From: Pseudoflavonifractor sp. 60
GTDB taxonomy: Bacteria > Bacillota > Clostridia > Oscillospirales > Oscillospiraceae
Reading direction: 5' to 3'
Assembly (NCBI RefSeq): GCF_009911645.1
Contig: NZ_QWKI01000136.1
Coordinates: 1-38,745 of the forward strand
Length of the DNA: 38,745 nucleotides
Each line of letters starts with the position of its first letter. The stretch's first letter is position 1. The position numbers and the translations under genes were made by a program. Positions 15,179 through 23,248 of this stretch are shown piece after piece. The notes under the pieces are model-generated. The model did no database searches. It was given only the letters and a program-made list of their open reading frames with translations, and was not told where the DNA came from.

Positions 15179-17349
15179 GCAAGATCAAGACCCGTGAAAA
15201 GGGCAAGGACATTAAAGTGTTGGACAAATCCGCTGTGGTGGGCCAGCGCATGAAAAGCGCCTTTATCCGCTCCAAGCGGAACGCTGCGGCGCTGATGGAC
15301 GACCGGCAGGCCACCCCCAGCGAGTACGCCGAGGATAAGGTGGAGTTTGCCGCCGATGATTTGACCCATGATACGGCGAATGTGGCCGTGTCCGGCACCA
15401 AAACGGCGGTACGCCAGGGCCGGAACCTGTTCCAGCGCCAGCGGGAGAAGCGGGCGGCGGAGAAACGCCGGGAAAACACCACCCCCACCGAACAGGCCCC
15501 CACCTCCGAACCGCCCCAGGGTGCGGCCCCGGAGGGCCAGCCCCCGCAGCGGAACAGCGGAACATCCCCGGAGAGACGGCTCCCGCGCCAGCGCACCGCC
15601 CCGCCCAGGGATGGGCAGCTCCCCCGGCAGGGCACCGGCCCCACCCAAGATAGACGGCTCCCACGCCAGCGAACCGGGACAGTCCCGGAGCGACAGCCCC
15701 TCCCCCGGTATGAGCGCACAGCGGAGCGGCCCCCGGCCCGCGCTGACGTTGAGCGCCCTGTTGATACCGCAAGTTCTATTGTGGAGCGTGGGCGGACTTT
15801 TGCCAAGAAGCAGGCCGCAAAGTGGGCCGAGCGGAAACGGCAGGTGAAACCCCGGGCTGTTCACTCTAACCGGCCACCGCAGGTAAAGCCCCAGGACGCA
15901 GTTAAAGCGCCCCGGCGGGTGGAAACAGCGGTCAGCACCGTGGAAACGCCTATAAAAACAGCGAAACGGCCCGCCCAGGCTATGGGGCAGACCGCAAAGG
16001 CCACCGGCAGGGGCGCAAAGGGCACCGTCAAGAGCGCCCAGCGGACGATCAAGACGGCGCAGCGCACCGCAAAGGGCATCGTGAAAACCGCCCAGCACAC
16101 GTCTAAAACCGTCATCAAGACCGCAGACCACACGGCAAAGGCGGCGCAGAAAACGGCCCAGGCCACCGCAAAGGCGGCAAAAATGACCGCCCACGCCGCC
16201 CGTGCCACGGCCAAGACCGCCGCCGCCACCGCGAAAGCCGCCGCAAAGGGTGTTTCCGCCACGGTAAAAGCCATGATCGCATCCGTCAAGGCGCTTGTGG
16301 CCGCTATTGCTGCTGGGGGCTGGATTGCCATTCTCGCCATTGTGATTATCTGCCTGATAGGTTTGATTGTCGGCTCCTGCTTTGGTATCTTCTTTTCCGG
16401 GGAGGATAGCGGCACAGGACAGACCATGCCCACCGTTGTCTGGGAGATAAATCAAGAATATGAGGGAAAGCTGGAAGAAATCAAGAGCAGCACCACCCAT
16501 GACGCACTTGAAATGTCCGGCTCCCGCGCTGTCTGGCCGGAAGTGTTGGCGATATACGCCGTTAAGACCACCACCGACCCGGACAACCCCCAGGAAGTCG
16601 CCACGATGGACGACAGCAAAAAGGAGTTGTTGAAAGAGATATTTTGGGCCATGAACGAGATAAGCAGCCGCACCGAAACCGTCACCACCACCCAAACCGT
16701 TGAAACAGACGATGGAGAGGGCAATATCATTGAGGAAGAAGTTGAGGTAACGACAACGACCCTCTATATCACCGTGACCCACAAGACCGTCGATGAAATG
16801 GCGGACGCTTACAACTTCACCGCTGACCAGCGGGCGCAGCTTGCGGAATTACTGGCTGAAGAAAACCGCAGTATGTGGAGCAGCGCCCTATACGGTATCG
16901 GCGTGGGCGACGGGAAGATTGTGGTGGTGGCACTCTCACAGCTCGGCAACGTGGGAGGCCAGCCCTATTGGTCATGGTACGGCTTCAACTCCCGCGTAGA
17001 GTGGTGCGCCTGCTTTGTCAGTTGGTGTGCCAACGAGTGCGGGTATCTGGACGCTGGCGTGATCCCCAGGACTGCGGGCTGCGTCACCGGCTCGAACTGG
17101 TTCAAAGATCGGGGACTCTGGCAGGACAACAGCTATGAGCCGCGCCCCGGTGACATCATCTACTTTGACTGGGACGAAAAAGGATCGTCCGGTCCGCAGG
17201 ATGGCCTTGCCGATCATGTGGGCATCGTGGAGAAAGTGGAGAATGGGATGGTCTACACCATAGAGGGCAACTCCGGCGATAGCTGCCGGGAAAACCGCTA
17301 TGCTATAGGCCATTATGAGATTTATGGGTACGGAACCCCTGCCTACTGA
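15175..17349 (+). CDS. Membrane-anchored CHAP-domain cell-wall hydrolase (VirB1-like)
   Basis: This is a 724-aa protein. Residues 1-250 are charged, proline- and arginine-rich and presumably cytoplasmic. Residues 250-370 are a low-complexity run of short repeats built on K-T-A (for example KTAQRTAKGIVKTAQHTSK). A strong membrane segment lies at about 375-402. The extracellular part ends in a CHAP domain (about 580-720) with catalytic C611 or C613 (EWCACFVSW) and H681 (ADHVGIVE). It opens peptidoglycan for the conjugation channel. It is longer and more repetitive on the cytoplasmic side than typical hydrolases. It is the last gene of the transfer operon, before a strong terminator. Confidence 0.9.
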   Translation: MSKIKTREKGKDIKVLDKSAVVGQRMKSAFIRSKRNAAALMDDRQATPSEYAEDKVEFAADDLTHDTANVAVSGTKTAVRQGRNLFQRQREKRAAEKRRENTTPTEQAPTSEPPQGAAPEGQPPQRNSGTSPERRLPRQRTAPPRDGQLPRQGTGPTQDRRLPRQRTGTVPERQPLPRYERTAERPPARADVERPVDTASSIVERGRTFAKKQAAKWAERKRQVKPRAVHSNRPPQVKPQDAVKAPRRVETAVSTVETPIKTAKRPAQAMGQTAKATGRGAKGTVKSAQRTIKTAQRTAKGIVKTAQHTSKTVIKTADHTAKAAQKTAQATAKAAKMTAHAARATAKTAAATAKAAAKGVSATVKAMIASVKALVAAIAAGGWIAILAIVIICLIGLIVGSCFGIFFSGEDSGTGQTMPTVVWEINQEYEGKLEEIKSSTTHDALEMSGSRAVWPEVLAIYAVKTTTDPDNPQEVATMDDSKKELLKEIFWAMNEISSRTETVTTTQTVETDDGEGNIIEEEVEVTTTTLYITVTHKTVDEMADAYNFTADQRAQLAELLAEENRSMWSSALYGIGVGDGKIVVVALSQLGNVGGQPYWSWYGFNSRVEWCACFVSWCANECGYLDAGVIPRTAGCVTGSNWFKDRGLWQDNSYEPRPGDIIYFDWDEKGSSGPQDGLADHVGIVEKVENGMVYTIEGNSGDSCRENRYAIGHYEIYGYGTPAY

Positions 17350-17371
17350 TAACGCCGAACGAAATTTTTTG

Positions 17372-17415
17372 CCCTGGACTGACTGGAAACAGTTAGTCCA
17401 GGGAGGCTTTTTTAT
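17372..17415 (+). terminator. Intrinsic terminator of the transfer operon
   Basis: CCCTGGACTGACTG (17372-17385) pairs with CAGTTAGTCCAGGG (17390-17403) with one G-U pair and a GAAA loop, followed by GGCTTTTTTATT. It lies between convergent genes: the CHAP gene (+) and the XRE gene (-). Confidence 0.9.
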
Positions 17416-17639
17416 TCCTCAAACAGTTTTGAAGCGGGAACTTCCAGCGCCTCTGCGATCTTGAACAGTGTTTCCATCGACACACCAAAGACCCGCGTAG
17501 GGCTTTCGATTTTTGCGACAAAAGACCAGGACTTGCCGATTTTATCCGCAAACGCTTCCTGTGTCAGCCCTTGCAATTTTCGGTAATATTGAACCTTCAG
17601 CCCAAAGCGAATGTATTGTTCCCGGTATTGTGTTTCCAT
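17412..17639 (-). CDS. XRE-family HTH regulator
   Basis: This is a 75-aa single-domain Cro/C1-type repressor. The HTH is in residues 12-66 (FGLKVQYYRKLQGLTQEAFADKIGKSWSFVAKIESP). It is convergent with the transfer operon and divergent from the SLOG gene. The minus-strand AGGAGG ribosome site lies just upstream of the ATG, inside an inverted repeat TGCTAAAA/TTTTAGCA (17655-17680). It probably controls itself and the SLOG gene or a transfer promoter. Confidence 0.85.
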   Translation of the reverse strand: METQYREQYIRFGLKVQYYRKLQGLTQEAFADKIGKSWSFVAKIESPTRVFGVSMETLFKIAEALEVPASKLFEE

Positions 17640-17654
17640 AAGCGTTGCCCCTCC

Positions 17655-17680
17655 TGCTAAAAGGTTATCATTTTTTAGCA
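17655..17680. promoter_or_regulatory. Inverted repeat at the XRE gene leader, candidate operator
   Basis: TGCTAAAA (17655-17662) and TTTTAGCA (17673-17680) are a perfect 8-bp inverted repeat with a 10-bp centre. It lies next to the minus-strand ribosome site of the XRE gene and about 20 bp from the divergent + strand promoter, a natural place for an operator. Confidence 0.5.
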
Positions 17681-17700
17681 GATTTATTTATGGAGTACAG

Positions 17701-17730
17701 TTGCCATTTGTAGCAATACAATGATATAAT
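17701..17730 (+). promoter_or_regulatory. Promoter of the SLOG gene
   Basis: TTGCCA (17701-17706), an 18-bp spacer and TATAAT (17725-17730) precede an AGGAGG ribosome site (17739-17744) and the ATG at 17753. Confidence 0.65.
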
Positions 17731-17752
17731 ACGGCCACAGGAGGATATAAAT

Positions 17753-18235
17753 ATGGATGGAATGAGGGGAAGAACCTGTTGCTTTACCGGCCACCGGGAA
17801 TTGCCAGCATGGGGACAAAAGGAACTTGCTGCAAAGCTGGAGGACACGATTATCAGGCTGATCAACAAGGGCATCCGATTTTATGGGGCTGGGGGTGCCC
17901 GTGGCTGGGATGCCCTCGCCGCCCAAACTGTACTTATACTAAAGGGGCGTTATCCGCATATCAAACTGATCCTTGTTCTGCCATGCCTGACGCAGACAAA
18001 GGGGTGGAGGTTGGAAGATGTGGTGGAGTATGAACGCATCAAGGCCCAGGCCGACAAGATTGTCTATACGTCCCAGCAGTATGCACCGGGCTGTATGCAC
18101 AAACGAAACCGCCATTTAGTGGATCACAGCAGCGTGTGTGTCTGCTACCTCAACAGAGAGAGCGGCGGGACAGCCTATACGGTGGACTACGCTGAAAAGC
18201 AAGGACTGGAGATCATAAACCTTGCCCTTGAATAG
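17753..18235 (+). CDS. SLOG-family (YpsA/DUF1273-like) protein
   Basis: This 160-aa Rossmann-like protein has the family signatures CCFTGHRELP near the N-terminus, FYGAGGARGWDALAAQ in the middle and LILVLPCLTQTKGW. SLOG proteins bind nucleotides or nucleotide-derived signals; many are linked to defence or stress systems, but this subgroup has no proven role. It is monocistronic, with its own promoter. It stands between the transfer operon and the defence-like operon. Confidence 0.8.
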   Translation: MDGMRGRTCCFTGHRELPAWGQKELAAKLEDTIIRLINKGIRFYGAGGARGWDALAAQTVLILKGRYPHIKLILVLPCLTQTKGWRLEDVVEYERIKAQADKIVYTSQQYAPGCMHKRNRHLVDHSSVCVCYLNRESGGTAYTVDYAEKQGLEIINLALE

Positions 18236-18374
18236 AAAAACCACATCCTTGATTGAGGTATGGCCAGAAAACATTGACAAGTAAGCGAGGAAAAATTCCG
18301 AGTGCTAAGCTGACATAACAAACAGTGTTCGGCACGGAAAGCTACGGAGCAGAAATTAGTGTCCAGGCCAGGTA

Positions 18375-18403
18375 TTGAAAGTGCAGTTAGTTTTTGATAT
18401 AAT
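18375..18403 (+). promoter_or_regulatory. Promoter of the defence-like operon
   Basis: TTGAAA (18375-18380), 17 bp and TATAAT (18398-18403) form a good sigma-A promoter about 100 bp upstream of the helicase start. The leader (about 18410-18504) is AT-rich with no strong hairpin. Confidence 0.65.
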
Positions 18404-18504
18404 TTTGAATAGAACTATTTTGCAAATATATAGCAAGGTATCTGACCATTTTGGTACTAACCTCTACCTATATTCTCCATCTTGTTTTAAGGAGATTTCC
18501 GTCA

Positions 18505-21500
18505 ATGGACATATTCAATAACACCACTAAAGTGGTAAAGGACGACCTGGAAAAGAAATTGCAGTCCGGCAGCCGGATATATATTGCAGCAGCTTGCTTT
18601 TCCATATATGCCTACCAAGAACTGAAAACCCAACTGGAGGCTTGTGAGGAATTGCGGTTCATCTTTACCTCCCCTACCTTTGTTGCGGAAAAAACGCCAA
18701 AGGAACGCCGGGAGTTTTATATTCCCCGCCTGAAACGGGAGAAAAGTTTGTACGGCACAGAGTTTGAAGTCCGCCTGCGGAATGAACTGAAACAAAAGGC
18801 CGTGGCACGAGAATGTGCGGAGTGGATGCGTCGCAAGGTACAGTTTAAGTCCAATATAACCCACGAAGGGATGAATAACTTCCTCTTGGTGGAAGGATCG
18901 GACGACGCCTATACCTATTTTCCCATGAACACTTTTACAACAGTAGATTTGGGCTGTGAACGTGGTAACAACCTGACTAACATGATTACCCGCATAGAAA
19001 ATCCAGCCAGTATGGAATTTCTGCGAACATTCAATGTGGTCTGGAACGATGTGGACAAGCTCTCCGATGTAACAGAGGAAGTCATCGAAATGATCTCCGC
19101 TGTTTATCAGGAAAACTCCCCGGAGCTTGTCTATTTTATGGCGTTATACAATATCTTCAGTGAGTTTTTGGAGGACATTACAGAGGATGTGCTGCCCAAT
19201 GAGGCAACAGGCTTTAAGGATAGTGTGATATGGAATAAACTGTTCAATTTCCAAAGGGACGCTGCACTGGCGATTATCAATAAGTTGGAGCAGTACAGCG
19301 GCTGTATCCTTGCGGACAGCGTGGGCTTAGGCAAGACTTTTACCGCCTTGGCCGTCATCAGATATTACGAGGGCCGGAACAAAAACGTCCTTGTCCTCTG
19401 CCCGAAAAAACTGTCTGATAACTGGATGACTTATCGTGGAAACCTCATCAACAATCCACTGGCAGCTGACCGCCTGCGGTACGATATCCTTTATCATACC
19501 GATCTCTCCAGAGAGAGCGGCAGCACCGCAATCGGACTGCCCATTGACCGCATCAACTGGGGAAATTATGACCTTGTTGTGATTGATGAAAGCCACAACT
19601 TCCGCAACGGGAATGGAACTGGGAATTCAGAGAAAGAGAACCGTTACAAGCGGCTGATGAACCGCATCATAAAACCAGGTGTGAAAACTAAGGTGCTGAT
19701 GCTCTCTGCTACACCGGTCAATAATCGTTTTAATGATTTGCGCAATCAACTGGCCCTTGCCTATGAGGGCGATCCTTCAGAGTTTAATGAAAAACTGAAT
19801 ACGAAATCCGATATTGATACCATTTTTCGGCAGGCACAAAAGGTTTACAACGCTTGGTGCAAGCTGCCCAGTGAGCAGCGGACAACGGCAACCCTCCTGG
19901 CCCAGTTGGATTTTGACTTCTTTGAAATTCTGGACAGTGTAACCATAGCCCGGTCAAGAAAACACATTCAAACCTACTACGATACAGCAGATATAGGTAC
20001 GTTTCCTGCCCGAAACAAGCCTGTATCGTTGCGTCCAAAGCTGACTGATTTGAAAGGAGCTATCAACTATCGGGAAGTGTTTGAGTGCCTGGAAAAATTG
20101 CAGCTGACGATCTATACGCCAACCATCCACATCCATGCCAGCAAGCTACATAAGTATTTGGATGAGGAAGAAACCGAGGAGTTCCGCAAGGGCCGTGAGT
20201 ATGGTGTCAAGCGACTGATGAGCATCAACCTTCTGAAACGGATGGAAAGCTCCGTCCATTCTTTCCTGTTGACGATACGCCGCATCTATGACTATCTGCA
20301 CAGCACATCTCAAACGATTGAGCGGTTTATGGCGAACGGGACCGGGAACCTGGACGAGATGCAGGACCTCTCCGGCGCGGCATCGGATTTTGATTATGAC
20401 GATCAGAATACCGACTTCTTCAGCGTTGGTAAAAAAGTCAAAATTGATCTGCGAGATATGGACTATATCTCCTGGAAACGGGAGATCGACGCCGACATTG
20501 AAAACCTCCAGCTGCTGATCTCTATGGTGGAAGACATCACGCCCCAGTACGATTTCAAGCTCAATGAGCTGCTCCGCATCATTCGCCAGAAGGTTTCCGC
20601 TCCTATCAATCCGGGCAACGAAAAAATACTGATTTTCACTGCATTCTCGGATACTGCGGAATATCTCTATGATAATCTTGCTCTGCTTATCAAAAAAGAG
20701 CTGGGACTACATACTGCCCTCGTTACTGGTACGATTGATGGGAAAACGACTATTCCAAAATTCAGGGCGAACATGAACCATATCCTTACCTGTTTCTCGC
20801 CCCAGTCAAAGGATAAGGCTATTCTCTATCCCAACGACCCTGAGATTGATATTCTGATTGCTACCGACTGCATCTCCGAAGGTCAGAACCTCCAAGACTG
20901 CGACTACTGTATCAACTACGACATCCACTGGAACCCGGTCCGCATTATCCAGCGGTTTGGACGGATCGACCGGATTGGCAGCAAGAACACCCACATCCAG
21001 CTGGTGAACTTCTGGCCTGATCTTGATCTGGACGAATACATCAACCTGAAATCCCGTGTGGAAACCAGAATGCGCATTTCCGTGATGACCTCCACCGGTG
21101 ATGACGATCTCATCAACCAGGACGAAACCGGCGATCTGGAGTACCGCCGGCAGCAGCTCAAGCGTCTGCAAGAGGAAGTTGTTGACCTGGAGGACATGAA
21201 TTCCGGCGTATCTATCATGGACCTGGGGCTGAACGAGTTTCGCATGGACCTGCTGGCCTACCGAAAGGAGCATGGCGATATTGACCATGCCCCGTTTGGC
21301 ATCCATGCTGTCGTGAAGGGCGAAAAGCCGGGTGTAATCTTCGTACTGAAGAATGTGAACGAGCAGATCAGCATTGAGAGCCAGAACCGCCTGCACCCGT
21401 TCTATCTGGTTTATGTTGGAATGGACGGCGAAGTTATTACAAATCATCTCCAGCCCAAGGATACGATGGATATCATGCGGCACCTTGCCAAAGGAAAGTC

Positions 21501-21726
21501 CGTGCCGGACAAAAACCTATGTGACCGGTTCAACCGGGATACCAACGATGGCAGGAACATGGGAAAGGTGTCCCACCTGTTGGAGGATGCGATCCTGTCC
21601 GTGATTGACGTTAAGGACGAGGAGGACATCGACAGTTTCTTCTCTGGCGGACAGACCACATTCCTCTCCGGCGGTTTCTCCGGTCTGGACGATTTCGAAC
21701 TGATTTGCTTTATGGTGGTGATCTGA
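18505..21726 (+). CDS. Helicase with N-terminal PLD-like domain, first gene of the defence operon
   Basis: This 1073-aa SF2 helicase is of the SNF2-related type. Residues 1-160 look like a PLD-type nuclease fold (SGSRIYIAAACFSIYAYQEL, FIFTSPTF), but no HxK(x)4D motif is visible, so that domain is probably inactive or divergent. Walker A is SVGLGKT (272-278), motif II is DESH (361-364), motif III is LSATPVNNR and motif VI is QRFGRIDRIG (816-825). The ATG at 18505 is preceded by TTAAGGAG. The DUF4391 gene starts two bases after the stop. Such PLD-helicases occur next to type III R-M genes; a role in DNA translocation or as an accessory of restriction is inferred. Confidence 0.85.
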   Translation: MDIFNNTTKVVKDDLEKKLQSGSRIYIAAACFSIYAYQELKTQLEACEELRFIFTSPTFVAEKTPKERREFYIPRLKREKSLYGTEFEVRLRNELKQKAVARECAEWMRRKVQFKSNITHEGMNNFLLVEGSDDAYTYFPMNTFTTVDLGCERGNNLTNMITRIENPASMEFLRTFNVVWNDVDKLSDVTEEVIEMISAVYQENSPELVYFMALYNIFSEFLEDITEDVLPNEATGFKDSVIWNKLFNFQRDAALAIINKLEQYSGCILADSVGLGKTFTALAVIRYYEGRNKNVLVLCPKKLSDNWMTYRGNLINNPLAADRLRYDILYHTDLSRESGSTAIGLPIDRINWGNYDLVVIDESHNFRNGNGTGNSEKENRYKRLMNRIIKPGVKTKVLMLSATPVNNRFNDLRNQLALAYEGDPSEFNEKLNTKSDIDTIFRQAQKVYNAWCKLPSEQRTTATLLAQLDFDFFEILDSVTIARSRKHIQTYYDTADIGTFPARNKPVSLRPKLTDLKGAINYREVFECLEKLQLTIYTPTIHIHASKLHKYLDEEETEEFRKGREYGVKRLMSINLLKRMESSVHSFLLTIRRIYDYLHSTSQTIERFMANGTGNLDEMQDLSGAASDFDYDDQNTDFFSVGKKVKIDLRDMDYISWKREIDADIENLQLLISMVEDITPQYDFKLNELLRIIRQKVSAPINPGNEKILIFTAFSDTAEYLYDNLALLIKKELGLHTALVTGTIDGKTTIPKFRANMNHILTCFSPQSKDKAILYPNDPEIDILIATDCISEGQNLQDCDYCINYDIHWNPVRIIQRFGRIDRIGSKNTHIQLVNFWPDLDLDEYINLKSRVETRMRISVMTSTGDDDLINQDETGDLEYRRQQLKRLQEEVVDLEDMNSGVSIMDLGLNEFRMDLLAYRKEHGDIDHAPFGIHAVVKGEKPGVIFVLKNVNEQISIESQNRLHPFYLVYVGMDGEVITNHLQPKDTMDIMRHLAKGKSVPDKNLCDRFNRDTNDGRNMGKVSHLLEDAILSVIDVKDEEDIDSFFSGGQTTFLSGGFSGLDDFELICFMVVI

Positions 21727-21727
21727 T

Positions 21728-22360
21728 ATGATCGACTTTCCTGCCGCGACTGCGGTGCATCGGCGGATGCCCAAGGAGGCGTTCTACAAGCACCTCCCGC
21801 TGACAAAACCGCTGAAAGATAAATTTGTTTCTGATGTAGACCGCATCTTTGTTGAAAACAGCCTGACAAAAGATAATCTGAACCTGACCACTGACTCGGA
21901 AATCAAGGAGATTCTGCTGCTATCCATCTCGCTGAAAAAGCAGGAGTTCGACGCAAAGATCGTGGAGGCCATCGCACGGCAAAATCCACATAAGTTGGTG
22001 TTTCACTTAACCTTTGAAGACACCAGCCAGCTTGCCCTCTACCATAGCAAGCTCTACCGAACGGCGTGGATGCCATCAGAGGAGCTAACGCTGTCGGCCA
22101 AAGGCTACTCGCTTTCCGCGATATGGGATGGGCTGATTGAGCAGATTGCGCTGTGCGAGGAACGGGCCAATGCCCCAGCGGGACAGTCCATTGATGAACG
22201 TCTTGCCTTGCAGGAGCGGATTGTTAAGCTGGAAAAACTGATCGCAAAAACGGAAGCCGCTGCTTGGAAAGAGCAGCAGCCGAAGAAACGATTTGAATTG
22301 TATTCAAAGTTGCAGCAATATAAGAAAGAATTGGAGGAATGTATTTGTGGTTCAATTTAG
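21728..22360 (+). CDS. DUF4391-domain protein
   Basis: This 210-aa protein matches the DUF4391 pattern: FPAATAVHRRMPKEAFYKHL at the start, LLLSISLKKQEFDAKIVEAIARQNPHKLVFHLTFED in the middle, LYRTAWMP, and a C-terminal coiled coil (about 160-205). Function is unknown; the family is regularly a neighbour of helicase and type III methylase genes, suggesting a structural adaptor. It starts two bases after the helicase stop. The last 20 codons are AT-rich like the next gene, so the end may have been replaced when that gene was inserted. Confidence 0.8.
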   Translation: MIDFPAATAVHRRMPKEAFYKHLPLTKPLKDKFVSDVDRIFVENSLTKDNLNLTTDSEIKEILLLSISLKKQEFDAKIVEAIARQNPHKLVFHLTFEDTSQLALYHSKLYRTAWMPSEELTLSAKGYSLSAIWDGLIEQIALCEERANAPAGQSIDERLALQERIVKLEKLIAKTEAAAWKEQQPKKRFELYSKLQQYKKELEECICGSI

Positions 22361-23234
22361 CCTACCACAGTTAGACGGAGAATGTGTATATCACTATACT
22401 TCTAATAATGCACTCTTAGGAATATTGCAAAAAGGAAAAATTGTATTGTGGCTTACCCATGCAGACTACTTGAACGACACGACAGAAGGTTCCGCAATAT
22501 TTGAGCGCGTAAAAGCTGCGTGCAAAAATTTATTTGAGCAAAAGAAATTAAACAAAGAATTATACCAAAGAATTCTGGATATTGTACCTGAAGACGCCCG
22601 GGATTACCCTACTCTTTATCGAGGAAAGGACGATGGTGTTTACCATTCGGAACACAAAAAATGTGATGTATACACGATGAGCTTTTCGGCAGATTCTGAC
22701 AGTCTGCCAATGTGGAATTACTACGCTGGCAATGGCTATTGCTTACACTTTAACAAAAACTATCTTGAAGATTTTTTTCCAACACAATTTGAATGCTGCT
22801 GTTTGATACGACCCATAAATTATTCCCCGAATGTTACGAAAAATTTGGAACGGGAGTTTTGCGAGTTGGTGACAAACGAGAATGTCAAAGATCCAATTCA
22901 AAGGATTAAAGATAGCCTTGCAATTGAAAGATATTTCTATAAAGATTCAGCGTTTGCCTATGAGAATGAATACCGACTTCTGCTTGCAGTCCCACGAGAA
23001 TCAAAACAGCCATTTGAAATTAAATTTCGGGAAAAAGCGGGATATATCATTCCATATATTGAAGTTGAATTGACCGATAGGCAGCAAACATTTAGCATGA
23101 TAAAAGGCGTTACAATAGGACCACTGGCCAATAGAGAATTAGCAACTAAGAGTATCAAATTATTGCTCGAAAATCGAGATTATGAGTTTGCTGCTCAAAA
23201 TATACAAAACTCAACTATTCCGGTGAGATATTAA
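22347..23234 (+). CDS. DUF2971-domain protein, AT-rich insert in the operon
   Basis: This 295-aa protein has the DUF2971 layout: YHYTSNNALLGILQKGKIVLWLTHADYLND near the N-terminus, YTMSFSADSDSLPMWNYYAGNGYCLHF in the middle, and FAYENEYRLLL followed by ITIGPLA-like residues toward the end. The family is common in defence and toxin contexts and resembles ADP-ribosyl-type folds in general form; activity is not established. GTG at 22347 follows GGAGG (22332-22336) and overlaps the DUF4391 gene by 14 bp. Base composition is clearly more AT-rich than the helicase or mod ends, a sign of separate acquisition. Confidence 0.75.
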   Translation: MVQFSLPQLDGECVYHYTSNNALLGILQKGKIVLWLTHADYLNDTTEGSAIFERVKAACKNLFEQKKLNKELYQRILDIVPEDARDYPTLYRGKDDGVYHSEHKKCDVYTMSFSADSDSLPMWNYYAGNGYCLHFNKNYLEDFFPTQFECCCLIRPINYSPNVTKNLEREFCELVTNENVKDPIQRIKDSLAIERYFYKDSAFAYENEYRLLLAVPRESKQPFEIKFREKAGYIIPYIEVELTDRQQTFSMIKGVTIGPLANRELATKSIKLLLENRDYEFAAQNIQNSTIPVRY

Positions 23235-23248
23235 GGAGGCCAGTTATA

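Noticed and set aside
15920..16270. Short repeats resembling a CRISPR or tandem array
   Set aside because: They are in frame, of varying length and code for a Lys-Thr-Ala tract within the CHAP gene; no regular repeat-spacer spacing exists. No CRISPR array was seen in the window.
18236..18370. Possible small RNA or leader peptide before the defence operon
   Set aside because: Only weak local pairing is visible and no ribosome site with an ORF; nothing beyond the promoter at 18375-18403 is supported.
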